From CAXTKD01 sp964244885 (lineage in GTDB: Bacteria > Pseudomonadota > Alphaproteobacteria > Sphingomonadales > Sphingomonadaceae), in NCBI GenBank assembly GCA_964244885.1, contig CAXTKD010000005.1, positions 62,001 through 126,000 on the forward strand: a DNA stretch of 64,000 nt, given 5' to 3'. Positions 26,556 to 35,347 of the stretch are shown piece after piece. A model generated the notes under the pieces. It saw only the letters and a list, made by a program, of their open reading frames with translations, had not been told where the DNA came from and made no database searches. A program made the position numbers and the translations under genes. Numbering within the stretch: position 1 is the first letter of the stretch; every line of letters begins with the position of its first letter.

Positions 26556-28502
26556 TTATTCCAAGCGGAGGATCGTCTCGATCTCCGCCGTACCCTCGAT
26601 TCGCCCGGCCCAGCGCCCGGTCGTTGCGGGCACTTTCACATCGAACGCACGCGATACCCAACCGCCGATCGGCGCCTCGCTGCCGATGAGCAGCGCGGGC
26701 GTGAACCCGGGCGCGTCACAGGCGAGTGTTAGCCGCCTGCCATCCACCCGCGCCTCGATGCCGCCCTCCCCGAGCCGCACGTCGCACATTTCGCTGAATT
26801 GCCAATATATCTCAATATCGTGTGAAGATCGGCAAACAATCCGGTCGCGCACGCGAAACTCGTTGTCGTGCGCGTTGTAGTGAATTCGGCGTCGGTGTGT
26901 CACGGGGTCGGCGAGGCGCCGATAGCCATCATGCTCGCCCTCGAACAGGCCGCCATCGAAGTCGTGCGCGACCAGCTTCGCATCGGCCTTGCGAAGCCAC
27001 ATGAAGGCGCCGCCGATTTCCGACTGGTCCGCGCCATCGACACGGATCGTGTTGTGGGCGCTTGTCCCCCGGAAATAGTCCCTCCACGCCTTTTGTGTGT
27101 GATAGGCATAGGTGCCGGGATCGATCAGCCATTCGGCGCCGAACGCCGACAGCGTGAACGACAAGGCGTCGGCATGGCCGTGCGCCGCGATCCCGAGATA
27201 GCCGAGCGGACCGCAGTCGATCACCGCCTTGACCTCGTCCTCGCTGCCGAAGCGCGCGCCGAGGAGGTAATAGCCGCCCTCGGGAAACGCCGTCCGTGTT
27301 TCGCGCACTGTCGCCTTCGGCAGCTCGATGTTGGGGAAAAGCCAGCGCGTCTTGTCGTCGATCCGTCCGGCCTTGGCCGCGAGGTCGCCACGCCCGAACA
27401 GGATCGCGCCCGCCGCCAGCAATGGCCGATAGGGCTCGAAGTCCGGCGACGGATCGAGCCGTACGATCAGCGCATCGTCCGAGTCGCCAATCATTGGCAC
27501 GTTGCCGCCGCGGTCCATGAAGACGGCGATGAAGTCGCAAAGACGCTCCAGCCGCTTCCAATAGGGCGGCGCGAAATCCATGCCGTTCGCGCGGGCGGCG
27601 AGCCCGGCGATCAGCATCATGTCCATCACCTCGTGCTGATAATAGACCGCCTGCTCGCGGTTCACGCCATCGGGCGCGTTCTGGATCAGCGCCTGTTCCT
27701 CGAAGCCCTTGGCCGCGACGGCGCGCCAGCGGGCGCTTTCGCTCCACAGCGGCCAGGTCAGCGAGCCGACGAAGAGGCCCAGATACTCACCGAGGAGATG
27801 GTTGTTCGCAGACGAGTGCTTCGAAAAATGCCCGGCGATGAAGTGCAGGTGCTGGCGGACCGAGCCGAGCCAGGTTTCGCGAAAGGCTCGGCCCGACTGG
27901 CCCTCGAAAAGCGGCGACGCATCCCCGCCGAGCAGGCCCCAGGCAAAGCTCCAGTTCACGAGCCGAATCGAATGCTCCAGCGAACTCGTCCAGTTGGGGC
28001 CGAGCGGGTACGGGCAGGCCGCGACCCAGGATTCGACCAGCGTCCGGCAACCTTCGGCGTAGAGCAGGTCGCCGGTCAGCCGGTAGGCTTGCGCCAGCGT
28101 CACCAGCTCCAGGTGGCGATTGGGCTCCCACAGGTACTTGATGTCGCCGACGACGCGCTCGTCGCGGTAGTTGAGGGTTTTGCCGAATCCCATCGGGGCA
28201 TGCGTTCCGGTCTTTGGGTCGGTGTTCCACTCGGGCGGAAAGCCGAGATCGGCATCGAGCGCGAAGACCTTGAAACGGCCCGACAGGATGCGATCCGCCG
28301 CCGCGCGGTAGGGCGCCGGATCGATGCCCGCTCCCATGGTTTCGGCGATTGGCCTGCCGCTCGCGCCCTCCGCCGCCTGCGGCCGGGCGCGACCGACGCC
28401 GAGCTTCTCAAGTCGCGCGTGCGCGACTTGCTCGACGCGGTAGCCGATCTCGGCGACGCCCATCGTCCGCAGGCGGTTGAGCTTCCAGCGCAGGCCGCTC
28501 AA
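26556..28502 (-). CDS. Heparinase II/III-family polysaccharide lyase-like protein
   Basis: 648 residues. An N-terminal (alpha/alpha) toroid carries NWTSSLEHSIRLVNWSF, SANNHLLGEY and VYYQHEVMDM; a C-terminal beta-sandwich domain carries IAAHGHADALSF, the usual heparinase II/III signature. These enzymes split uronate-containing polymers by elimination. No obvious signal peptide is seen. Genes of this type sit in EPS loci next to uronate-forming dehydrogenases, as here, and may edit the polymer or belong to synthesis. Overlaps the upstream GT4 gene by 4 bp. Confidence 0.87.
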   Translation of the reverse strand: MSGLRWKLNRLRTMGVAEIGYRVEQVAHARLEKLGVGRARPQAAEGASGRPIAETMGAGIDPAPYRAAADRILSGRFKVFALDADLGFPPEWNTDPKTGTHAPMGFGKTLNYRDERVVGDIKYLWEPNRHLELVTLAQAYRLTGDLLYAEGCRTLVESWVAACPYPLGPNWTSSLEHSIRLVNWSFAWGLLGGDASPLFEGQSGRAFRETWLGSVRQHLHFIAGHFSKHSSANNHLLGEYLGLFVGSLTWPLWSESARWRAVAAKGFEEQALIQNAPDGVNREQAVYYQHEVMDMMLIAGLAARANGMDFAPPYWKRLERLCDFIAVFMDRGGNVPMIGDSDDALIVRLDPSPDFEPYRPLLAAGAILFGRGDLAAKAGRIDDKTRWLFPNIELPKATVRETRTAFPEGGYYLLGARFGSEDEVKAVIDCGPLGYLGIAAHGHADALSFTLSAFGAEWLIDPGTYAYHTQKAWRDYFRGTSAHNTIRVDGADQSEIGGAFMWLRKADAKLVAHDFDGGLFEGEHDGYRRLADPVTHRRRIHYNAHDNEFRVRDRIVCRSSHDIEIYWQFSEMCDVRLGEGGIEARVDGRRLTLACDAPGFTPALLIGSEAPIGGWVSRAFDVKVPATTGRWAGRIEGTAEIETILRLE

Positions 28503-29578
28503 CGCGCCGCCTCGCGCCAGATCGCGACGAGCCGGTCGACATAGGGCGCGATGTCGAGGCGTTCGCGATGCACCGCCCGGCCCGCCGCCCCGAGGCGGAC
28601 GCGGAGCGCAGGGTCCTCGATCAGCCGCTGCAGCGCCGCTGCCAGCCCATCGACATCGCCCGGCTGAACGAGCAGCCCGGTCTCGCCGTCAGTGACGATA
28701 TCCTCCACCGCGCCGACCGGCGTCGCGACGATCGCGAGGCCCGCCGCCATGCCCTCGATCACCGACATCGGCAAATTCTCGTCGTAGGACGGCAGCACCA
28801 GCACATCGGACGCCGCGATCATTGCCGCGACCTCGTCAGGCCCGGCCCATCCCGGCACCGCGATCCGCTCTACCAGCCCGAGCCGCTCGACCGCCGCGCG
28901 CGTCTCCCCGATCTCGCCGTCCCCGGCGATGATCGCGCGCCAGCCCGGAAGGTCCTTCAGCTGCCCGAGCGCCGCGACCAGCTCCGGCACCCCCTTGCGC
29001 GCGCCGAGGCGTCCGATGAAAAGCAGCCGCGCCGTGCCCGGCTCGCCCTCGACCGGCGGCAGCGTCGGCCGCGGCGTCGCGTTGGGGAGCACGGCGATCT
29101 TCGCTCCGGCCGCGCGCGCGCCGACGAACGCCCGCCACACCTCGCCAAGCACCAGCACCCGCGCCGCGCCCTCGAACATTCGCGCGATGGCGCGGTCGGT
29201 CTTGGGCGACGCCCCCGCCCAATATTGCCGGAAGCGCGAGCCGTGGAGGTGGATGACGGTCGGGATGCCGAGCAACTCGGCGGCACGCGAGACGATCAGC
29301 TTGCGGCGCGTGCTGCCATGGCTCGACAGGTTGATGTGGACGACATCGGGCCGCGTCGCCGCCATCCGCGCGATGAACGCGGCGAGCACCAGCGGCGACA
29401 GCAGGATCGAGCCCTTGCCGCGTGTTTCGGCGAAGTCGACGCTGAGGCCGTCGCGCGGGCGTTCGGCCAGAGCGCCGCGCACCGAATCCATGATCCGGTC
29501 GATGCCGCCCTTGCCGCCGAGGCCGAGCGGCGTTGCCACCAGCACCTTGAGATCGCCGCCCCGGCGGCGCTCAGCCAT
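28499..29578 (-). CDS. Family 4 glycosyltransferase
   Basis: 359 residues, GT-B. GLGGKGGIDRIMDSVRGAL at the start, VVHINLSSHGS, HLHGSRF, LFIGRLGARKGVPEL and the donor-site DENLPMSVIEGMAAG are GT4 motifs. First glycosyltransferase of the minus-strand EPS run; it overlaps gshB by 8 bp, so the EPS genes may be partly co-transcribed with gshB. Sugar specificity unknown. Confidence 0.88.
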   Translation of the reverse strand: MAERRRGGDLKVLVATPLGLGGKGGIDRIMDSVRGALAERPRDGLSVDFAETRGKGSILLSPLVLAAFIARMAATRPDVVHINLSSHGSTRRKLIVSRAAELLGIPTVIHLHGSRFRQYWAGASPKTDRAIARMFEGAARVLVLGEVWRAFVGARAAGAKIAVLPNATPRPTLPPVEGEPGTARLLFIGRLGARKGVPELVAALGQLKDLPGWRAIIAGDGEIGETRAAVERLGLVERIAVPGWAGPDEVAAMIAASDVLVLPSYDENLPMSVIEGMAAGLAIVATPVGAVEDIVTDGETGLLVQPGDVDGLAAALQRLIEDPALRVRLGAAGRAVHRERLDIAPYVDRLVAIWREAAR

Positions 29579-30521
29579 TCACGCGCCTTTCGATGGCGTC
29601 CCAGATCAGCCCCGCCGTGTCGGTGCCGTTGAAACGGTCGATCGCGACGATGCCGGTGGGCGAAGTTACGTTGATCTCGGTCAGCCATTCGCCGCCGATC
29701 ACGTCGATGCCGACGAACAGCAGCCCGCGCTTTTTCAGTTCCGGCCCGAGCACTTCGCAGATTTCGCGCTCGCGCGCCGTCAGTTCGGTCTTCACCGCCG
29801 AGCCGCCGACCGCGAGGTTGGAGCGGATCTCGCCCTCGCCGGGCAGCCGGTTGATCGCCCCCGCGATCTCGCCGTCGACGAGCACGATGCGCTTGTCGCC
29901 CTCCGCCACCGCGGGGAGGAACGCCTGGATCATATGCGGCTCACGCCAGGTCTGGTTGAACACCTCGATCAGCGCCGACAGGTTGGCGCCATCGCGGCCG
30001 ACCTTGAAGATCGCCTTGCCGCCGTTGCCGTGCAGCGGCTTGACGACGATTTCGCCGTGGGTGGCGAGGAACGCCTTCGCCTCCTCCAGCGAGCGCGTCA
30101 CCAAGGTCGGCGGCATGAATTGGGCGTAGTCGAGGACGAACACCTTCTCGGGCGCGTTGCGGACGCTCGAGGGGTCGTTGACCACCAGGGTCTTGCCGGA
30201 AATCCGCTCCAGCAGATGCGTCGCGGTGATGTAGCCGAGGTCGAAGGGCGGGTCCTGCCGCATCAGCACGACATCGGCGTCCTCGCCGAGATCGAGCCTC
30301 ACCGGATCGCCAAGCGTGAAATGGTCGCCCGCGACGCGCCGCACCGTCACCGGATGCGCCTTGGTCCAGAGCCGCCCGTCCGACCAGCTCAGGTCCTCGG
30401 CTGCGTAGTGGAACAGCGAATGCTCGCGCGCCTGCGCCGAGAGCATCAGAGCGAACGTCGAGTCCCCCGCGATGCCGATCGTCTCAAGCGGGTCCATCTG
30501 GACCGCGACGCGCAAACCCAT
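29571..30521 (-). CDS. gshB: Glutathione synthetase
   Basis: 316 residues. ATP-grasp enzyme joining gamma-glutamylcysteine and glycine. Motifs: RQDPPFDLGYITATHLLE, NDPSSVRNAPEK, VVKPLHGNGGKAIFK, LPGEGEIRSN and WLTEINVTSPTG. AGGAGG lies 5 bp before the ATG at 30521, which I prefer over a GTG six bases upstream that falls inside that site. Housekeeping gene at the upstream end of the EPS run. Confidence 0.96.
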   Translation of the reverse strand: MGLRVAVQMDPLETIGIAGDSTFALMLSAQAREHSLFHYAAEDLSWSDGRLWTKAHPVTVRRVAGDHFTLGDPVRLDLGEDADVVLMRQDPPFDLGYITATHLLERISGKTLVVNDPSSVRNAPEKVFVLDYAQFMPPTLVTRSLEEAKAFLATHGEIVVKPLHGNGGKAIFKVGRDGANLSALIEVFNQTWREPHMIQAFLPAVAEGDKRIVLVDGEIAGAINRLPGEGEIRSNLAVGGSAVKTELTAREREICEVLGPELKKRGLLFVGIDVIGGEWLTEINVTSPTGIVAIDRFNGTDTAGLIWDAIERRVNG

Positions 30522-30548
30522 CTCCACCTCCTAAACCAAGCCCCAATG

Positions 30549-30621
30549 CCGCTCATCCCGAGCGAAGTCGAGGGACGCACGGACAGGCCATGCGTCCCTC
30601 GACCTCGCTCGGGATGAGCGG
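30549..30621. repeat. 73-bp intergenic palindrome (family B)
   Basis: Two 31-bp arms (30549-30579 and 30591-30621) pair with one mismatch around an 11-base loop; the ends read CCGCTCATCCCGAGCG and CGCTCGGGATGAGCGG. It fills the gap between the SirB1-like gene and gshB, both on the minus strand. This is unrelated to the 83-bp repeat family. It could fold into a strong RNA hairpin in either direction. Confidence 0.8.
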
Positions 30622-30643
30622 ATCAGAAATAGCAATAAGAGGC

Positions 30644-31456
30644 TCAGTTCGTCGAGCGGGCCAGCGCGTCGAGCGCAGCGCGGATGCGGCCCCGGATGAC
30701 ATTGTCGCGCGTCGTCTCGAGCATCGCCCCCAAGGACGCCCGCGCCGCGCCGGCCTTGCCGAGCAACTGTTCGATCCGGGCCCGCTCCCACCACAACGCC
30801 GTATAGGCGGGCGCGAAGGCGGTCATCCGCTCGTGAAGCTCCAGCGCGCGGTCGAGGTCGCCGTTGCGCCGTGCGCGGGTCGCCTGGTTCGACAGCAGCC
30901 GGACGAGCGCCGAGCGGTTCGAGAGCGGCACGAAATGCGCGGGCTCAGGCACGACATGGCTGCCGAGCATGCGCGCGATCAGCCGCGCCACAGCGCGGTC
31001 GTCGAGCACCGCGCCGCCCGCGAACGGATCCTGCACCACCGACGACGGCTCGGAGCCGACGCGGACGAGGACATGGCCCGGCGTGTTGAGCGGGTGCGCC
31101 TCCCAGCCGACGCGGCGGGCGAGCGCGACGTAGAGGATCGACAGCGCGACCGGCAGGCCCTGGCCGCGGTCCATCACCGAGATCAGGTCGGCGTTCGCGG
31201 GATCGTCGTAATTCTCATGGTCGCCATGGAAGCCGTGGTCGTCTGAAATAACGTCGGCGAGCAGCTCGGCGCGGTCGCGCGCGCCGGCGAGCCGACTGCC
31301 GCGCGCGAAGATCTCGGCGGCCATCGTGCCCAAGCGTTCGACATAGGGCGCGAGATCGACTTGCGGGCTGTCGAGCGAGGCCAGGGCCAGCGCCGCTTCG
31401 TCGAGCAGGATCGCCTCGTCGTCGAGCAATCCGAGCAGCGCAACCGCCTCGTTCAT
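30644..31456 (-). CDS. SirB1 family protein (transglutaminase-like plus TPR)
   Basis: 270 residues. The conserved DRGQGLPVALSILYVALARRVGW, PGHVLVRV and QDPFAGG blocks of the SirB1/transglutaminase-like fold fill residues about 90-165. Helical TPR-like repeats follow at about 200-265 (ARRNGDLDRALELHERM). The catalytic Cys of true transglutaminases is not obvious. Biochemical role unknown. It starts 3 bp after yraN, so the two form an operon. Confidence 0.85.
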   Translation of the reverse strand: MNEAVALLGLLDDEAILLDEAALALASLDSPQVDLAPYVERLGTMAAEIFARGSRLAGARDRAELLADVISDDHGFHGDHENYDDPANADLISVMDRGQGLPVALSILYVALARRVGWEAHPLNTPGHVLVRVGSEPSSVVQDPFAGGAVLDDRAVARLIARMLGSHVVPEPAHFVPLSNRSALVRLLSNQATRARRNGDLDRALELHERMTAFAPAYTALWWERARIEQLLGKAGAARASLGAMLETTRDNVIRGRIRAALDALARSTN

Positions 31457-31459
31457 GGG

Positions 31460-31813
31460 TCACTCTCCGAACCACGCGCCTTCGATGTGGACCGGCCACG
31501 CCATTGGCGAGACCAGCACCGCGTCGATGCGCGCACCTGTGCATCGAGAGCCGAAACGCGCGAGAAGCAGGTTGGACGCACGCGAAATGCGCCGCGCCGA
31601 AAAAGCGCTGACCGCGTGTCCCGCCGACCACTTGTCGGGACGTGCCTTGACCTCGACGAAGGCCAGCGTACGGCCCCGCCGTACGACGAGATCGATCTCG
31701 CCGACGGGGGTGCGGACTCGGCGCGCGAGAACACGGTAGCCCTTCAGCCGCAGCCACCATGCCGCGATGGTCTCGGCGCGCCGGCCGGCGCGCTCTGCGG
31801 CTTGGCGGCTCAT
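31460..31813 (-). CDS. yraN: YraN / UPF0102 family nuclease-like protein
   Basis: 117 residues. The core GRRAETIAAWWLRLKGY, VGEIDLVVRRG and LAFVEVKAR is the PD-(D/E)xK-like signature of UPF0102. Function is not established. ATG at 31813, with GGGAGGGG directly upstream, is favoured over a GTG at 31834 that lies at the edge of a palindromic repeat. In many bacteria yraN sits beside rsmI and lpoA, as here. Confidence 0.9.
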   Translation of the reverse strand: MSRQAAERAGRRAETIAAWWLRLKGYRVLARRVRTPVGEIDLVVRRGRTLAFVEVKARPDKWSAGHAVSAFSARRISRASNLLLARFGSRCTGARIDAVLVSPMAWPVHIEGAWFGE

Positions 31814-31836
31814 CCCCTCCCCCGCCCAACCCACCT

Positions 31837-31919
31837 CCGTTCGTGGTGAGCCTGTCGAACCACGTGGCGCCCTCCGACGGCGTAGCGACCACGTCCTTCG
31901 ACAAGCTCAGGACGAACGG
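31837..31919. repeat. 83-bp intergenic palindromic repeat, copy 2 (family A)
   Basis: Same length and almost the same sequence as the copy at 3169-3251, with the same ends (CCGTTCGTGG and ACGAACGG) and differences confined mainly to the loop. It sits between rsmI and yraN, both on the minus strand, and reaches to within 25 bp of the yraN ATG. Confidence 0.82.
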
Positions 31920-31933
31920 GGAGGGTGGCGCGG

Positions 31934-32788
31934 CTAGTCATCCCGCAGCGCCAGCGCCCGCGCGTAAACCTGCTTGCGCGGCAGCTTGAGCGCTTCCGCG
32001 ACGTCGGCGACCGCCGCCTTGAGCGATCCCGCCGCCATAGCCGTGGTCAGCGCCGCGTCGAGATCGTCGGCGCTCGCCGCTTCCGGCTCGCCAGGCGGGC
32101 CGACAACGATGACGATCTCGCCCTTCGGCCCGGCCTCGGCATAGCGCGCGGCGAGGGTGCCGAGCGTGCCGTTGACGCACTCCTCGAACCGCTTGCTGAT
32201 CTCGCGCGCCACCGCCGCCGGGCGGTCGCCGAGCCGGGCGGCAAGCGCCGCGAGCGTCGCGCCGAGGCGGTGACCCGATTCGTAGAACACCAACGTCGCG
32301 CGGAGCGCCGCGACCTCGTCGATCGCCTCGTCGCGGGCGTGCGTCTTCGACGGCAGGAAGCCCGCGAACAGGAAGCGGTCGGTTGGGAGGCCCGCGAGCG
32401 TCAGCGCCGCCACCGCCGCGCAAGGGCCGGGCAACGTCGTCACCATCACGCCCGCCGCACGCGCGTCGCGCACCAACTTGTAGCCGGGATCGGAGATCAG
32501 CGGTGTCCCGGCGTCCGACACCAAAGCGATCGCTTCCGATCCCATTCGTGCGACAAGACCTGGCCGCGCGGCGTCGGCGTTATGATCGTGATAAGGCGTC
32601 ATCGGCCGCTTGACGCCGAGGTGGCGCAACAATTTGGCGGTCACCCGCGTATCCTCCGCCGCGATCAGGTCGGCGCGGCTCAGCACGTCGGCGGCGCGCG
32701 CCGTCAGGTCGCCGAGATTGCCGATCGGCGTCGCGACGATGTAGAGGCCGGGCGCAAGGCGGGCTTCGATCGCTGTAGGGAGGACCAT
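31934..32788 (-). CDS. rsmI: 16S rRNA 2'-O-methyltransferase RsmI (C1402)
   Basis: 284 residues. The tetrapyrrole-methylase fold is clear: LYIVATPIGNLGDLTARA, AEDTRVTAKLLRHLG, ALVSDAGTPLISDPG and LPGPCAAVAAL. It methylates the ribose of C1402 in 16S rRNA using SAM. The start at 32788 is 9 bp from the divergent LpoA-like gene, so both promoters must overlap coding sequence or the adjacent gene. The C-terminal helical segment (KLPRKQVYARAL) is conserved in the family. Confidence 0.95.
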   Translation of the reverse strand: MVLPTAIEARLAPGLYIVATPIGNLGDLTARAADVLSRADLIAAEDTRVTAKLLRHLGVKRPMTPYHDHNADAARPGLVARMGSEAIALVSDAGTPLISDPGYKLVRDARAAGVMVTTLPGPCAAVAALTLAGLPTDRFLFAGFLPSKTHARDEAIDEVAALRATLVFYESGHRLGATLAALAARLGDRPAAVAREISKRFEECVNGTLGTLAARYAEAGPKGEIVIVVGPPGEPEAASADDLDAALTTAMAAGSLKAAVADVAEALKLPRKQVYARALALRDD

Positions 32789-32797
32789 GTGGGCATC

Positions 32798-34066
32798 ATG
32801 AGCGACGGCGGGGCCTTTCGGCAACGCCCGATGCGCGGGCTGGCGACGGCAATGATGCTGGCGCTCGCCGCCTGCTCGGGAACCGCGCGCGTCAAGCAGG
32901 CGCCGCCGCCGCCCAGGGCGGCCGAGGCCGCGCCGGCCGTCGAGATGCCGGCCGCCGCGCCCGAAGCGGGTCCGCCGCAGAACAAGGTCGCGCTGCTCGT
33001 GCCGATGACCGGCGCCAATGCCGCGGTCGGCCAGTCGATCGCCAACGCCGCCAACCTCGCGCTGCTCGATTCGAACGACCGGCGCATCAAGCTCTCGGTC
33101 TACGACACCGCCAGCGGCGCGTCGGGCGCCGCGGCGCGCGCCATCGCCGAGGGCAACAGGCTGTTCCTGGGGCCGCTGCTTGCCCCCGACGTCCGCGCCG
33201 TATCGGGCGCGGCGCAGGCGGCCGGCGTGCCGATCGTCAGCTTTTCGAACGACGCCACCGTCGCGGGCGGCGGCACCTATGTCATGGGCTTCCAGACCGG
33301 CCAGTCGATCGCCCGCGTCGTCGCTTATGCACGTGGTCGCGGCGTCGGCGCCTTCGCGGCGCTCGTGCCCGCAGGCGCCTACGGCCAGCGCGCCTCGGCG
33401 GCGTTCATGAAGGCGGTGCAGTCGTCGGGCGGCAAGGTGACAGCGATCGAGACCTTCCCGCGCGACCGCGCCAAGCTCGGCGCCGCCGTCCGCCGCGTGA
33501 CGGGCTACGAGGCCCGGGTGGCACGCGCCGCGCAGGCCGGGATGGTCCGCCCCGACGGCACCGTCGCGCCGGTCCAGCAGCGGCTGGGCGCGGTGACCTT
33601 CCAGGCTCTGCTGATCGCCGATTCGGGCGCGGTCGCCGGCGCCTTCGCCCCGGCCTTGCAGCAATATGGCGCGGGGCCCGGCCAGGTCCGCCTCCTCGGC
33701 CCCGAGCTGTGGAACAGCGAGCCCGGCGTCACCCGCAACCCGGCGCTCAAAGGCGCATGGTTCGCCAGCGTCCCCGACGAGCGCTTCAAGCAGCTGTCGG
33801 CGCGCTACCGCGCGCGCTTCGGCGGTCCCCCGTCGAGACTCGCCAGCCTCGGCTACGACGCGGTGCTGCTGGTCAACTCGCTCGCCGGCAAATGGGAGAT
33901 CGGCGAGCCCTTCCCCCGCGCCGCGCTCGACGACCGCGACGGCTTCGCCGGAATCGACGGCATCTTCCGCTTCCGCGCCGGAGTCGCGGAGCGTGGCCTC
34001 GCGGTGCAGCAGGTCGGCAGCGGCGGCTTCATCACGGTTTCGGCGGCACCGGGGGCGTTCCGCTAG
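32798..34066 (+). CDS. LpoA-like penicillin-binding protein activator lipoprotein
   Basis: About 422 residues. Lipoprotein signal MRGLATAMMLALAAC followed by a Pro/Ala linker, then a periplasmic binding-protein-like (Peripla_BP_6/LpoA C-terminal) domain from VALLVPMTGANAAVGQ to the end. In gamma-proteobacteria LpoA stimulates PBP1A from the outer membrane; here the role is inferred from fold and from the rsmI-lpoA-yraN neighbourhood. Start uncertain: ATG 32798, GTG 32789 (better spaced from GGGAGG) or ATG 32831 (minimal signal). Confidence 0.87.
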   Translation: MSDGGAFRQRPMRGLATAMMLALAACSGTARVKQAPPPPRAAEAAPAVEMPAAAPEAGPPQNKVALLVPMTGANAAVGQSIANAANLALLDSNDRRIKLSVYDTASGASGAAARAIAEGNRLFLGPLLAPDVRAVSGAAQAAGVPIVSFSNDATVAGGGTYVMGFQTGQSIARVVAYARGRGVGAFAALVPAGAYGQRASAAFMKAVQSSGGKVTAIETFPRDRAKLGAAVRRVTGYEARVARAAQAGMVRPDGTVAPVQQRLGAVTFQALLIADSGAVAGAFAPALQQYGAGPGQVRLLGPELWNSEPGVTRNPALKGAWFASVPDERFKQLSARYRARFGGPPSRLASLGYDAVLLVNSLAGKWEIGEPFPRAALDDRDGFAGIDGIFRFRAGVAERGLAVQQVGSGGFITVSAAPGAFR

Positions 34067-34080
34067 ACGTCGGAAAACGA

Positions 34081-35298
34081 TCAGGCCGCGAGCTTCGCCA
34101 AGATCGCGTCGAGGAGCGGGCGGCCAGCCGCCGTCGTGCGAATTCCCTGCGAATCAGATTCGATCAGACCGAGCCCAACCAACTCATCGCGCGCCCACGA
34201 CTTGATCGCCGCTTCGAGCGGCAACCCCGTCCGCGCCTCGAATATCGCGCGGTCGATCCCTTCGCGCAGCCTAAGGCCCATCATCAGCGCCTCTTCCGCC
34301 CGTGTCGCGGGATCGAGCGGGGTCGTCTCGACGATGCCCTGCCCGCCCGCTTCCACCGCCGCGATCCAGTTCTCCGGCTTCTTGTGCCGCACGGTCGCGA
34401 CGCCGCCCCGCCGCCCGTGCGCGCCGGGGCCGACGCCGATATGGTCAGCATAGGTCCAGTAGGCGAGATTGTGCCGGCTCTCGGCGCCGGGCCGGGCGTG
34501 GTTCGAGGTTTCGTAGGCGGGGAGGCCCGCCGCCTCCATCAGCGCCTGCGTTATCGCGAACAGGTCGGCGGCGATGTCCTCGTGCGGCATCGGCAGCTCG
34601 CCCCTGGCGTGGAGCGTCGCGAAGCGCGTGCCGGCCTCGATCGTCAGTTGGTAGAGCGACAGATGCTCGGTGCCGAAGCCGAGCGCGCGCGTGAGCTCGG
34701 CGCGCCAGCTGTCGAGCGACTGGCCGGGGCGCGTGTAGATCAGGTCGAAGCTCACCCGCCCGAAATTGGCGAGCGCGACGTCGAGCGCCTTGAGGCCCGT
34801 CGCGAGATCATGCGGACGGCCGAGAAATCTCAGGGCGGTATCATCAAGCGCCTGCAACCCGAGCGAGACGCGGTTGACTCCAGCCGCCGCGAACCCTGCG
34901 AAACGCGCTGCCTCGACGCTGGTCGGGTTGGCCTCAAGCGTCACCTCGGCGTCGCCGTCGATCGCCCACAGCTTCGCCACCTCGTCGATCACCGCGCCGA
35001 CGGTCCCGGCGCTCATCAGCGACGGCGTGCCGCCGCCGAAGAAGATGCTGCCGACCCTGGCGCCGCGCGTGACCTCGGCCTCATGCCGCAGGTCGGTGAG
35101 CAGCGCATCGCGCCACGCCGCCTCGTCGATCGTCTCGCGGACATGGCTGTTGAAGTCGCAATAGGGGCATTTGGAGACGCAGAACGGCCAATGGACGTAG
35201 ACGGCGAGCTGACCCCCTCTCCCGCCTGCGGGAGAGGGTTGGGGTGAGGGGCGAAGCGCGTCAGCGCGAGCAGCGCCGGAGTCAGCAGTTTCCCTCAC
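34081..35298 (-). CDS. hemW: Radical SAM heme chaperone HemW
   Basis: The conserved protein starts at AVYVHWPFCVSKCPYCDF, with the CxxxCxxC cluster of HemW rather than coproporphyrinogen oxidase, and continues through FFGGGTPSL, EANPTS, RVSLGLQAL and the C-terminal HemN domain. HemW inserts heme into respiratory enzymes. The homologous region begins at about 35208 with no in-frame ATG/GTG/TTG next to it. The nearest start is GTG at 35298, inside a palindromic repeat, giving a 30-residue extension encoded by that repeat (405 residues total). Confidence 0.88.
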   Translation of the reverse strand: MRETADSGAARADALRPSPQPSPAGGRGGQLAVYVHWPFCVSKCPYCDFNSHVRETIDEAAWRDALLTDLRHEAEVTRGARVGSIFFGGGTPSLMSAGTVGAVIDEVAKLWAIDGDAEVTLEANPTSVEAARFAGFAAAGVNRVSLGLQALDDTALRFLGRPHDLATGLKALDVALANFGRVSFDLIYTRPGQSLDSWRAELTRALGFGTEHLSLYQLTIEAGTRFATLHARGELPMPHEDIAADLFAITQALMEAAGLPAYETSNHARPGAESRHNLAYWTYADHIGVGPGAHGRRGGVATVRHKKPENWIAAVEAGGQGIVETTPLDPATRAEEALMMGLRLREGIDRAIFEARTGLPLEAAIKSWARDELVGLGLIESDSQGIRTTAAGRPLLDAILAKLAA

Positions 35299-35345
35299 CC
35301 CGCTCGCCTGCCAGCGAGTCGCCCTCTCCCGCAAGCGGGCGAGGG
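35214..35345. repeat. About 132-bp intergenic repeat with nested palindromes (family C), overlapping the hemW start
   Basis: CTCTCCCGCCTGCGGGAGAGGG at the left and GCCCTCTCCCGCAAGCGGGC at the right each form a small hairpin. GGGGTGAGGG near 35240 and CCCTCACCCC near 35293 pair over the whole element. It lies between hemW and rdgB and ends 2 bp before the rdgB stop. A related GC-rich element is at 62203-62313. Confidence 0.75.
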
Positions 35346-35347
35346 AG

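Noticed and set aside
28568..30617. Long plus-strand frames opposite the GT4 and gshB genes
   Set aside because: Both are antisense to genes with strong motifs and have mirror-frame composition.
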